A stretch of DNA of 32,206 nucleotides from JAWVZH01 sp033722295. GTDB lineage: Bacteria > Bacteroidota > Bacteroidia > Chitinophagales > Saprospiraceae. The notes under the pieces are model-generated. The model did not search any database. It was not told the DNA's origin and was given only the letters and a program-made list of their open reading frames with translations. Below are positions 24,167 to 32,206 of this stretch, piece after piece. Made by a program: the position numbers and the translations under genes. The DNA is taken from the NCBI GenBank assembly GCA_033722295.1, contig JAWVZH010000013.1, positions 1 through 32,206 on the forward strand. The letters are read 5' to 3'. Each line of letters begins with the position of its first letter. Within the stretch, counting starts at the first letter, position 1.

Positions 24167-27100
24167 TTACTGAACCGTTAACTTTTGGTAATAATGTCTG
24201 GAATTGTCATAAGCTCTGACAATATAAACGCCACTGACCGCATCTGTCAATTCAATGAACAGACTCGATGCTCCAGACTCTGCTGTGTATGACCTGATCA
24301 CCTTTCCATTGAGATCAGTGACGTTCACACTCATTTTATTTGCCAATGGTGTATTGAACACAAGAGAACTGATCCCTGCCGTCGGATTTGGAAAGAGATC
24401 GAAAAGGTTTTCGAATCTCAGATTCCGCGTGCTGCTTGGATTGGCTTCATTTACGTCAATATCAAATATATGCGATCCTGTAAAGCCGCCTTCCCCGTCA
24501 TTGACAGTGAATACGAAATGGTCTATTACATCTTCAGTTCCCGTGTGGGCATAAGATACCCGACCGGAATTTACATCTGCCTGAGTGAATGACATGCCTG
24601 CACTCAGGGGTGTTCCCGATAATTCGAGATCCCCTTCCTGCGGGACTGTAGTCAAAACATAGTTGATGTTTTCAGGTCCGCTTTCGTTATCCTCTGATCT
24701 TAATATTACAGATTCAATAGGGTTATTCTCTCCGGGTTTGGTCTTCAGGGTGTCGTTGATTATCAACACAGGGCCTTCTGCGGAGGCATTGGTGCATATT
24801 TCGAGGAACCATTCTCCCAATTCACTGGACAGGGCATTATTGGAAATATCCATATTGAGATTCCACGTGCCCAGGGCATTCTCGCCATTAAAATCGGAAA
24901 GCTTGCCCTCCGGACGGAAGACCTCTCCGGTGTTTGGTGGACAACGTATCCCACGAGTGGCATCATCATCAAAACCGCAATCCATCTCGGTGGTATTGAT
25001 GCAATCCCGGTCTATCAGTACGACCTCCGTTCCTTCAGGCGATTGCAAACTTACAGTCGCATCAGAAAGAAAATCACAGAAAAAATCAATTTTGGATACA
25101 TTCAGATCCACGATATCAGAGTCAATGTCGATCTCCAGTTCCGAGGATGTTACACCGCCTGTGGGTATCCTCCTGTCCTTGTCCGGCGCTTCATATTCAT
25201 TGCATATTGCAGACTCTGTGGAGAATGCCGCGGCAACGATATAGTCTCCGTCTCCACATTCGTTTTTCGCACGAACTCTCCAGTAGTAGATCGTATTCTT
25301 TTCAAGTGGTGAGGTGAGATTCACGTTAGTATTGGTAATATCCATAAACTCTTCAACGATAGAGCCTGCACCAAATGCGGGGTTTGTAGCAAGCTGTACA
25401 TCATACGAGTCCGCGTCCGGCACATCATTCCACACCAACTGAGTGTTCTGTCCCACTCCTGCAGAGCCATCAGAGGGCTCCATGGCTTCAAGGCTGGAAA
25501 AATCACTCCTGACAATAGTCAGTTCTATATTTCTCTTCAACGTGTCTCCATTATCACCGATGGCCTCGACAACGACAGTAGTAGACAGATTTTCCGTCAC
25601 TTCAGTCAGGTCGATGATGAGTGTCGATGTTCCTGTGGCATCAATAGTGTTTGAGCTGAATGAATGAGTTGCTTCAGCGGGTAATCCGTCGACCACCTCC
25701 AAGGTTAAACTACCCTGGTAGCCACCGAGTGAAGAAGCTTCGATCTCAGCAGTAAATACATCTGGCAGGCAAATCTTCGCGCTATTAGGTGACAGTCCCA
25801 GTGAGTAGGTGGTATCCGTAGATGGAACGATATCAGAGTTTTGATTAGAGATATCGAAGAAGATATTGTCAGAGGCTACAACTGTCACCCGTACATTTTC
25901 CATTATGTCATCAGGTATCTTTACCCATTCACTACCATCGTTTTCCGTACTTGACTTCAAGATCCTGTAGTCTTCAAAATCATTGCTGACGTGGAGCAAT
26001 ATATCCACTTCCTGGCAGCTTACTGGTGCGACATCCGTATTAGCCACATCCCACGTGATCTGCTCGTATGCGTTAGCTGTGAGCTCTTCACCATTATCAG
26101 GATAGGTGACAACAAATGGTCCTGCCTGATCTGTTGCCTCAAAGGTTATGGTGTCCATGCCAAAGCCACCGACCTCTGCGTTATTATCCCTTGCCGTAAC
26201 AACGAAGTTGAATTCCCGTCCATAATCTACAAGTACCTCACTACGGTCACCGCCGGTGAGATTGTTCCAGATCTTGTTGAATCTTGGAAATATTCTGTAA
26301 TCTTCCTGGGTAGGAGGGTAGGACCTGAACGCCGGGCAGGAACCTTCTGGCTGACCATAATTACAAATTTTTGTGCCAGCATCATGTTGCTCTATACAAT
26401 AGGTAAGATTATCACCTTCATTATCCGAACCTGTACTTTTAAGGAAGAATGGTGTAGATACGGGAATAGCAAAATTATCCTCCATATCGAATGATACATC
26501 GGGCCTGCTGTTACCGGTCATTATCTCATCACCGCATGAAATACTTCTGGAAAACCCAAACATCACTCGGACACTATTGGCGTGAAAGTATTCATCAGCG
26601 GCAGACTGTACATTTTGATTGCCGCAAAGGCCTGCATAGGACATTATCGTACTACCACTACCCGGTTCGTATCCCGTGGAAAGACTTTCGTTTTCCATAT
26701 CGCAGTGATTGAAAGTGTGTTGACATGCGAATTGATGACCCAGTTCATGACAGAAAATTCTGACCACCGTAATTTCGAGGTTCCTGTTGGCCCAGCAAGT
26801 GGCCCCTGCTGCTTTATTGTTATCATCGCAGACAGAGGAGCGTCTTGCCACACCTCCAACGTCGGTACATCGCGGTGCGAAAATGTGCCCCACATCGTAA
26901 TTATCTACACCGATGATTCGATTCACATGGCCGGTATTGATGTTGATCAGGTCACGTCCGCTCTTATTGGTGCCTCCTGAGTATGGGTCTGTATCAGGAT
27001 CGTCAAATACTATTTCATCATTATTGTCCACGAGTACAAGGCGGATGGCTGCCTCAGATTCGAATACGACATTAGCCCTGTCCACGGAGGCTACAACCTT

Positions 27101-27829
27101 GGCCACCGCATTGGCCTTGCCGCCTTCCAATAACGTCCACTCTCCAGTGGTGGCAATAGCAGTTCTGAAAGTCCTTATACCGACAGGATCTCCAGCCGAC
27201 CTCAATTCCAAACCGCCTTCTATATGATCCAGGTCAAGACCTTCCAAGGGATTTAATCCGTCATTCTTGGTTCCACATTCGAAAGCCGTTCCGAGTTGCC
27301 AGAGTTCAGTGTCGAAGTCACGGATATTATATACAGCGTGCATCTCTGTCTTATCCTCGACTATGGGATCAATATAGATATAACTATCGGTTGACCTGAT
27401 CGCAGCCTTTATACCACGAGGAGTCACCGTAAGTCTCATACGATCTCCCTGATCACTACGTCCGGCGTAAGATCTGATATCCGGATACTTTTGTTGTAAC
27501 CCCGACTGCATGCATGGAGAATACCAGACTTCAAATTTTTTCATCTTGCCGTCCGGCATGGGTATTATTATTCTATAGCCTTCATTCGTTGTGAATTCCT
27601 CTGGTGCCTCTTCCTTCATCTTCTTCATGAAGTCTGCAAGCGAGACCTTGAATGGCTGAAACCTCTGAGGAAGAATCGTAGCGTCAGGGGCGGCCATCAG
27701 GTGGGAAACCGCCTGCTTCTCAACAGGGTGAAATGGCTGATCTTGAGCAACCATCTCGTTTGATAAGATAGTTGTCAATACAGTCATGCATATCAATGAA
27801 AGTAAGGCTTTGTAATTGATAAGTGTCAT
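24167..27829 (-). CDS. Secreted reprolysin-like metalloprotease with P-domain and T9SS sorting domain (paralog A)
   Basis: The 1220-residue protein has a signal peptide (cleavage near VAQ-DQP, about residue 29) and a propeptide-like region to about 215. The metzincin catalytic domain has the zinc site HELGHQFACQH (His361, His365, His371; Glu362) and Met-turn STIMSYAGLC. Beta domains follow, including a fibronectin-III-like unit (EPSDGSAGVGQNTQLVWNDVPDADSYDVQLA...YYWRVRAKN). A proprotein-convertase P-domain spans about 880-1012 (LNVSKIDFFCDFLSDATVSLQSPEGTEVVL...GTWNLNMDI). A cadherin/CSPG-like repeat (FTQADVNSGRVSYAHTGTEDVIDHFVFTVNDGEGG) comes next. The type A T9SS sorting domain is about 1139-1220 (LFPNPTAG...SGVYIVRAYDNSRHYYQKLTVQ). 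It is probably anchored to or released from the cell surface and degrades proteins. It is paralogous to the next gene, 182 bp upstream. Confidence 0.92.
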   Translation of the reverse strand: MTLINYKALLSLICMTVLTTILSNEMVAQDQPFHPVEKQAVSHLMAAPDATILPQRFQPFKVSLADFMKKMKEEAPEEFTTNEGYRIIIPMPDGKMKKFEVWYSPCMQSGLQQKYPDIRSYAGRSDQGDRMRLTVTPRGIKAAIRSTDSYIYIDPIVEDKTEMHAVYNIRDFDTELWQLGTAFECGTKNDGLNPLEGLDLDHIEGGLELRSAGDPVGIRTFRTAIATTGEWTLLEGGKANAVAKVVASVDRANVVFESEAAIRLVLVDNNDEIVFDDPDTDPYSGGTNKSGRDLININTGHVNRIIGVDNYDVGHIFAPRCTDVGGVARRSSVCDDNNKAAGATCWANRNLEITVVRIFCHELGHQFACQHTFNHCDMENESLSTGYEPGSGSTIMSYAGLCGNQNVQSAADEYFHANSVRVMFGFSRSISCGDEIMTGNSRPDVSFDMEDNFAIPVSTPFFLKSTGSDNEGDNLTYCIEQHDAGTKICNYGQPEGSCPAFRSYPPTQEDYRIFPRFNKIWNNLTGGDRSEVLVDYGREFNFVVTARDNNAEVGGFGMDTITFEATDQAGPFVVTYPDNGEELTANAYEQITWDVANTDVAPVSCQEVDILLHVSNDFEDYRILKSSTENDGSEWVKIPDDIMENVRVTVVASDNIFFDISNQNSDIVPSTDTTYSLGLSPNSAKICLPDVFTAEIEASSLGGYQGSLTLEVVDGLPAEATHSFSSNTIDATGTSTLIIDLTEVTENLSTTVVVEAIGDNGDTLKRNIELTIVRSDFSSLEAMEPSDGSAGVGQNTQLVWNDVPDADSYDVQLATNPAFGAGSIVEEFMDITNTNVNLTSPLEKNTIYYWRVRAKNECGDGDYIVAAAFSTESAICNEYEAPDKDRRIPTGGVTSSELEIDIDSDIVDLNVSKIDFFCDFLSDATVSLQSPEGTEVVLIDRDCINTTEMDCGFDDDATRGIRCPPNTGEVFRPEGKLSDFNGENALGTWNLNMDISNNALSSELGEWFLEICTNASAEGPVLIINDTLKTKPGENNPIESVILRSEDNESGPENINYVLTTVPQEGDLELSGTPLSAGMSFTQADVNSGRVSYAHTGTEDVIDHFVFTVNDGEGGFTGSHIFDIDVNEANPSSTRNLRFENLFDLFPNPTAGISSLVFNTPLANKMSVNVTDLNGKVIRSYTAESGASSLFIELTDAVSGVYIVRAYDNSRHYYQKLTVQ

Positions 27830-28011
27830 ACGTCTTTATTTTAAATAATATATATGTCCGGTCAGGACCAGGTCTAAAAATAAGCCGCTCGGCTATATGA
27901 GATAGCAATTTTTAACCAAAAAAGCTACATCGCAGAGCCATTTCCTGATTTCCAAGTACAGGCAGTGATCCCCGACATTCTTAAACTTCGCTTTTTCTCT
28001 AGCGAGCAGGC

Positions 28012-31000
28012 TTATCTCCTGGAGACAAGCACGCGCTCGGAAAAGTATACATCTGCATTGAAGGCTTTTACCAAATAAATACCATCTACCACGTCCGACA
28101 GGTCAAGCTTCAAAATTCGATCGCCTGGGGCGATTTCGGCACGCTCAAGCACGGAACCTTTTAGATCTGTGACCTCAATGAGGGTGGGCCCGTGGAGTGA
28201 TCCATTCAAATAAATTGTGAATTGGCCATTGTTCGGATTCGGAAAGAGCTTGTAGAATGATTCCAATTTTCGGTCATTTACAGAGCTGGCAAAGTCATTA
28301 TCCAGGGCAATCACGAATCGATGAGTGCCAGTCCATCCTCCCTCACCGTCATTCACAGTAAAGGAGAAATCATCAATGCCTTCTTCACCAGTCACATTCT
28401 CATAACTCACCTGTGCGTCGTTCAGATCGGACTGAGTAAATGTCATTCCTCTCTGCACAGGGTTATCATTGAGATATAGCACTCCCTCGGACGGTGTTTC
28501 TGTGATGATATACTCCAATTCGTTGGGTCCATTATTATTATCGTCAGCCTGCAATAGAGTCGAACTAATTGGATTCTTTTCAGAAGGCCTGGTTTTCATC
28601 GTATCGTTAGTTACGAGGACCGGAGCATCGAGGACGACATTGGCGCACAATTCCAACTCCCAGGAAAGGAGCTCGGCGCTGGCCGCATTTCGAGATATTT
28701 CAGCAACGAGATTCCATTTACCCTGGGCATCTTCACCATTGAAATCGGTCAGATTACCTACAGGCCGGTAAGCTTGTTTATTTATGGGCGGACATTTGAT
28801 GCTTCTGGGTGCATCATCATCAAAAGAACAGTCGACGACCGTGGTATTACCACATTGGTTTTCGAATAAGACGACTTCAGTACCAGCCGGAGACATCAGA
28901 GATAGCTTGGCATCCTGCAGAAAATCACAAAAGAAATCGATGTGACTGACATTGATATCATTGACCGCTGCATTCTGGAAAATATTGAGGCCGAACTCTG
29001 TTCTTGTGTCCGGTTGCAGTCGTACACTTCTGTCCGGACCTTCATGCATAACACAGCTTGCGGCTTCCGTTGAAAATGCCGCCGGTCGAATAAAATCAGA
29101 AAGTTGACAGACATTTCCTGCTTGTACTCGCCAATAGAATATGTTATTCTTGTTGAGTAGTTGCTGTAGTTTCACAGAGTTTTCGGAGACACCGTACCAC
29201 TCAGCGATGATCGAATTGTCATCAAAGCTCGGATTCGTTGCCAACTGGACATTGTAATAATCAGCGTCCGGGATATCGGGCCATTCTAATTCGGGGCTTT
29301 GCTCGACGCCCTGTAGACCGTCAGGTGGGTAGACGGCATCTAGAGAAGAATAGTCACTTTTGACAATGTCAAGATCAATCTGCCTGATCAAGGTATCACC
29401 CTCCGTGCTGATCGCTCTGACTTTTATCTCCAGGTCATCAGCAGATGTCAATTCAGACAGGTCTATTCTAAGCATGGTGTTTTGGGAAGCATCGATGACG
29501 GGATCGTCAAAGCTGTATGTAGCCTCATTGGGCAGTCCTTCGACAATGTCCAGCTCCAACTGACCATTATATCCCCCGAAGGCTGAAGAAAGAATTTCAG
29601 TAGTAAAGATGTCGGGTAGGCACACCCGTCCGGAGTTAGGTGTCAGTCCAAAGACGAAGCCTGGTGACGTGGCCTGTTCGAGACTGAACGATCTGTCTGA
29701 TATGTCAAAGAAAATATTATCGGCAGCTCTTACCATGATCTTAAGTCCACCTCTTATTTCATCAGGTAATTTTATCCATTCCGAGCCATCGTTGGCAGTA
29801 GAAAATTTCAGTATTTCATGGTTCTCCCAGGAAGGACCGTAATAGATCAGAATATCCACATTCTCACAATTTACCGGCGGTAAGTGAGTATTGGCCACGT
29901 CCCACCTGACCTCCATATAGGTGCCAGTTATCTGATCTTCACCACTGTTGGGATATTGAACAAGAAAAGGACCTGCCTTATCCGTTGAGTTGAATGTCAG
30001 GGTGTCCATGCCGTAACCGCCAGCTTCCGGATTGTTATCCCTGACCGTAAGGACGAAGTTGATCTCGCGGCTATAATCGGGAAGAACCTCGGTTATCGAC
30101 TGAGCGATCTGGTTGGTCCAGATAGTTGAAAATTTCGGGAATACACGATAATCTTCATCGTGGGGAGGAAAAGACCTGAACAAAGGACAGTCATCCACGG
30201 GGTCACCCAGGGGACATTGTTTGGCACTAAAATCGAGTTGTTCAAAACAATAAGTAAGCGGGTCTTCCTCCATGTCGATGCCTTCTCCTTCAAGAACGAA
30301 TGGTGTAGATACCGGAATATAAAAGTCATTTTCATAGTTAAGAGCCGCCTCTGGTCGTGTATTACTGGTCTGGATCTCACTTCCGCACGAGATAAATCTG
30401 GAGAAGGTGAAAAGGCGCATCAGGGAATTGGCGTGATAGTATGTAATGTCCCTGGCGGCGCTCCCACCTGATACCACGTTGTTGGCCCCACACAAGCCTC
30501 CATATGACATGATGGTCGATCCACTTCCCGGCTCATAAGCCGTGGCACCTGACTCATTACCTCCGCAGTTATTGAATGTATGTGGTGCGGAGAACTGATG
30601 ACCCATTTCATGGCACATGATCCTGACCACGGTATATTGCAGATTTCTATTATACCAGCATGTGGTACCTGAGCCCTTATTGCCTCCACAAACTGAAGCG
30701 AGACTTGCCACACCCCCTACATCCGAACAACGGTTGGTGAAAATATGACCGATATCATAATTCCCTGTTCCGATCCTTGTATTGAGTATGAGTGTGTTCA
30801 TGCCGATGAGCTCTCGTCCGGATTTGGGCTCTGATCCGGGATAAGGATCTGTAGTAGGATCGGCATAGACGATATTATCGTTGTTACCTATAAGGATAAG
30901 TCTGAAGCCAACTTCATTTTCGAATATTTGATTGCCTCGGTCCACACATGCAATTACTTTAGCCACGGCGTTCGTTTTTCCTCCTTCTGCAACAGTCCAT

Positions 31001-31665
31001 TCTCCGGTGGTGGCTATAGCGGTGCGGAAAGTTCTGAGATTAATCGGATCGCCGGCAGACCTCAATCCCAGGTTTTCACTTCGTTCTGCATCGATCTCAA
31101 AAGATTCCACAGGATTTTCAAAGAAATCATTGTTACCGCAATGAGGCAGAGCTTCATGGATGAGATCATGATCATAGTCTTTCACATAGTAGGCGGCGTG
31201 CGCAGTCGTTTGACCTTCGATAAATGGATCGATATAGACCTCACCGTTTGAAGTCAGGATCGAGGCTTTCAGTCCTAAATGGGATATCGTCATTCTCATC
31301 ACTTCTGTCGGATCATCGACGTTAAAACCTTTGTAAGATCTTATGTCAGGATATTTGTCCTGCAAGGGAGTCTCCACGACGGGTGAGTAATAGACCTCGA
31401 ACGTGGCAGAACGGTCTGGTAGGGGAAGTTCTAATAAAAAGCCAGGCTGTCCGGAAAACTCGGCGGGAGCCTCGGCCCTTAAAGAATTTGAAAGATCCTC
31501 GAATTGCAGATCAAAGGCTCTTCTGGTCTCCGGAAAAACCGTTGATTCGGCCGTATTCTCCATCGGGGACATATCCTTCTGGATAGGATGCCAAAAAGCC
31601 TGTTCTTGTCCGAACACGGAACTTAGAAATGAAAGAAGTAGGATAATTAAGGGTAGCTTATTCAT
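28012..31665 (-). CDS. Secreted reprolysin-like metalloprotease with P-domain and T9SS sorting domain (paralog B)
   Basis: The 1217-residue protein has the same domain order as its neighbour. The signal peptide is MNKLPLIILLLSFLSSVFGQ, followed by a pro-region. The zinc site is HEMGHQFSAPH (His352, His356, His362; Glu353) and the Met-turn STIMSYGGLC. A fibronectin-III-like unit (YPPDGLQGVEQSPELEWPDIPDADYYNVQLATNPSF) precedes the P-domain (about 877-1010, INVSHIDFFCDFLQDAKLSLMSPAGTEVVLF). A CSPG-like repeat (FTQSDLNDAQVSYENVTGEEGIDDFSFTVNDGEGG) and the T9SS type A domain (about 1134-1217, LFPNPNNGQF...VDGIYLVKAFNADVYFSERVLVSRR) complete it. Many segments are near identical to paralog A (DPYPGS..KSGRELI, NLRTFRTAIATTGEWT), so the pair arose by duplication. 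It is exported through the T9SS. The catalytic Glu and three His are intact. Confidence 0.92.
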   Translation of the reverse strand: MNKLPLIILLLSFLSSVFGQEQAFWHPIQKDMSPMENTAESTVFPETRRAFDLQFEDLSNSLRAEAPAEFSGQPGFLLELPLPDRSATFEVYYSPVVETPLQDKYPDIRSYKGFNVDDPTEVMRMTISHLGLKASILTSNGEVYIDPFIEGQTTAHAAYYVKDYDHDLIHEALPHCGNNDFFENPVESFEIDAERSENLGLRSAGDPINLRTFRTAIATTGEWTVAEGGKTNAVAKVIACVDRGNQIFENEVGFRLILIGNNDNIVYADPTTDPYPGSEPKSGRELIGMNTLILNTRIGTGNYDIGHIFTNRCSDVGGVASLASVCGGNKGSGTTCWYNRNLQYTVVRIMCHEMGHQFSAPHTFNNCGGNESGATAYEPGSGSTIMSYGGLCGANNVVSGGSAARDITYYHANSLMRLFTFSRFISCGSEIQTSNTRPEAALNYENDFYIPVSTPFVLEGEGIDMEEDPLTYCFEQLDFSAKQCPLGDPVDDCPLFRSFPPHDEDYRVFPKFSTIWTNQIAQSITEVLPDYSREINFVLTVRDNNPEAGGYGMDTLTFNSTDKAGPFLVQYPNSGEDQITGTYMEVRWDVANTHLPPVNCENVDILIYYGPSWENHEILKFSTANDGSEWIKLPDEIRGGLKIMVRAADNIFFDISDRSFSLEQATSPGFVFGLTPNSGRVCLPDIFTTEILSSAFGGYNGQLELDIVEGLPNEATYSFDDPVIDASQNTMLRIDLSELTSADDLEIKVRAISTEGDTLIRQIDLDIVKSDYSSLDAVYPPDGLQGVEQSPELEWPDIPDADYYNVQLATNPSFDDNSIIAEWYGVSENSVKLQQLLNKNNIFYWRVQAGNVCQLSDFIRPAAFSTEAASCVMHEGPDRSVRLQPDTRTEFGLNIFQNAAVNDINVSHIDFFCDFLQDAKLSLMSPAGTEVVLFENQCGNTTVVDCSFDDDAPRSIKCPPINKQAYRPVGNLTDFNGEDAQGKWNLVAEISRNAASAELLSWELELCANVVLDAPVLVTNDTMKTRPSEKNPISSTLLQADDNNNGPNELEYIITETPSEGVLYLNDNPVQRGMTFTQSDLNDAQVSYENVTGEEGIDDFSFTVNDGEGGWTGTHRFVIALDNDFASSVNDRKLESFYKLFPNPNNGQFTIYLNGSLHGPTLIEVTDLKGSVLERAEIAPGDRILKLDLSDVVDGIYLVKAFNADVYFSERVLVSRR

Positions 31666-31938
31666 AATATAATATAGTACATAGGATGACCAAAATGCGC
31701 TGCAAAATATAAAGATACACAGAGTCTTCTAGTGAAATTAACGACAAAAGGCCGCGAATGTTAGCCAAAGATGAACAAATGGCCAGTATCCTTTGGCAAA
31801 CAGTTGATAATTCAGACAATGCACCTTAAAATTAAATAGGACTTATTCATCTTTTCCAATCAAGTGTTACCTATTGATTCATTCATAGGAGAAAGCTGCT
31901 TTCGAGTATTTGCGCAAGGCATTGGGGACAATAGTATT

Positions 31939-31952
31939 TTTTAATATTAAAA
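31939..31952. repeat. Perfect 14-bp A/T palindrome
   Basis: TTTTAATATTAAAA is fully self-complementary and lies 55 bp before the larger 24-bp palindrome. Confidence 0.5.
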
Positions 31953-32007
31953 TATACCTATATGTGAAACCACCTGAAATACAGTGATTAACATATATAG
32001 ATATATA

Positions 32008-32031
32008 TACATTATAAATATTTATAATGTA
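32008..32031. repeat. Perfect 24-bp A/T-rich palindrome
   Basis: The 24 bases are completely self-complementary, with left half TACATTATAAAT and right half ATTTATAATGTA. Only two of 24 bases are G or C. It lies 121 bp before the start of the gene at the right edge, next to ATCGATCG. It could be a regulator site, a cruciform-forming element or a transcript-end hairpin; there is no T tract in GC-rich style. Confidence 0.6.
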
Positions 32032-32105
32032 ATAATCGATCGCCGACCCTCCTGAAGTTCTATTTTTTTTGGATAATGGAGAAGTGTAATTAGAGTGCTG
32101 GTTTT

Positions 32106-32113
32106 TATATTTG
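32106..32113 (+). promoter_or_regulatory. Candidate -7 element for the gene at the right edge
   Basis: TATATTTG is an exact TAnnTTTG match 39 nt before the ATG at 32153. The expected -33 position holds only AGTG (32083-32086), a weak match, so this is a moderate candidate. Confidence 0.4.
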
Positions 32114-32152
32114 AAACGAATTTTTGAATTCACCCGAATAGCGTTTATAGAC

Positions 32153-32206
32153 ATGAGCATGATGAGAAAGAACCTGGTGTTCTTCTGGTTGATGATAACA
32201 CCCCTG
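32153..32206 (+). CDS. 5' end of an exported protein gene (cut by right window edge)
   Basis: From the ATG at 32153 the frame stays open for 18 codons to the edge and reads MSMMRKNLVFFWLMITPL. A positively charged start followed by a hydrophobic run is typical of a signal peptide or first membrane helix. A -7 promoter match lies 39 nt upstream. ATGs at codons 3 and 4 are alternative starts. Too little is present to name the protein, and a chance frame cannot be excluded. Confidence 0.45.
   Translation, partial: MSMMRKNLVFFWLMITPL

Larger units (their letters stand above)
31666..32152. other. AT-rich intergenic region with palindromes near the right edge
   Basis: This 487-bp region has no credible gene. 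A leftward 93-codon frame (31879-32160) is rich in Asn, Ile and Tyr and lacks any family look. The region holds a 14-bp palindrome at 31939-31952, a 24-bp palindrome at 32008-32031, and a promoter candidate for the gene at the right edge. The left part must carry the promoter of paralog B, but I see no exact match. Confidence 0.6.

Noticed and set aside
25991..26494. Rightward 167-codon frame opposite paralog A
   Set aside because: It is antisense to a well-supported metalloprotease gene, with no motif, and fits the antisense bias of that long gene.
31879..32160. Leftward 93-codon open frame in the right intergenic region
   Set aside because: Its composition (Asn, Ile, Tyr, Ser runs) follows the AT-rich DNA, it covers the palindromes, and it has no family features or promoter.

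Overview
The window looks like chromosomal DNA from a member of the Bacteroidota, possibly a marine or environmental Saprospiria/Cytophagia-like lineage. The evidence is two very large secreted proteins ending in type IX secretion (T9SS) sorting domains, several exact matches to the Bacteroidota -7 promoter element TAnnTTTG, weak or absent Shine-Dalgarno sequences, and FadD, DnaB, S1, aconitase and MATE proteins that all read intact. I see no rRNA, tRNA, CRISPR array, insertion sequence or phage gene. The lineage call is inference from protein and promoter style; no marker gene was compared.

Layout, left to right. (1) 1-3568: the 5' part of rpsA (minus, cut by the left edge), divergent from a fadD plus lipid/diacylglycerol kinase gene pair. 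(2) 3808-7102: a secreted coiled-coil protein of unknown function, a 417-bp AT-rich intergenic region with A/T palindromes, then dnaB overlapping an RluB-type pseudouridine synthase gene. (3) 7124-12658: a leftward run of lipoprotein, flavodoxin-like protein, egtB and egtD, divergent from a glutamate-cysteine-ligase-like protein fused to two CBS domains. The last three leftward genes are joined by ATGA stop/start overlaps. (4) 12809-18035: a mitochondrial-type aconitase, MscL, and a two-gene ABC-2 (NatAB-like) exporter, with clear hairpin terminators after the aconitase and mscL. (5) 18078-22702, all minus: a PaaE-like flavin/2Fe-2S reductase, a membrane-anchored PASTA protein starting at GTG, and an 895-residue protein made of two tandem D-Ala-D-Ala-ligase-like modules. 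(6) 22810-24111: a MATE exporter. (7) 24167-31665: two adjacent paralogous metzincin proteases of about 1220 residues with matching domain order. (8) 31666-32206: an AT-rich region with a perfect 24-bp palindrome, then the first 18 codons of a rightward exported protein.

How the genes work together: the egt block is the clearest pathway. EgtD trimethylates histidine, EgtB forms the C-S bond of the ergothioneine pathway, and the divergent GCS2-CBS protein could supply gamma-glutamylcysteine (the EgtA role). EgtC and EgtE are not in the window. The tandem ligase and the coupled PASTA protein point to peptidoglycan-precursor synthesis and peptidoglycan sensing. The T9SS proteases are predicted cell-surface or secreted enzymes.

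The items most worth a second look are the tandem Ddl fusion whose two halves deviate at different active-site positions, the translationally coupled flavodoxin-egtB-egtD set facing a CBS-fused ligase, the paired T9SS metalloproteases, and the A/T palindromes upstream of dnaB and near the right edge.
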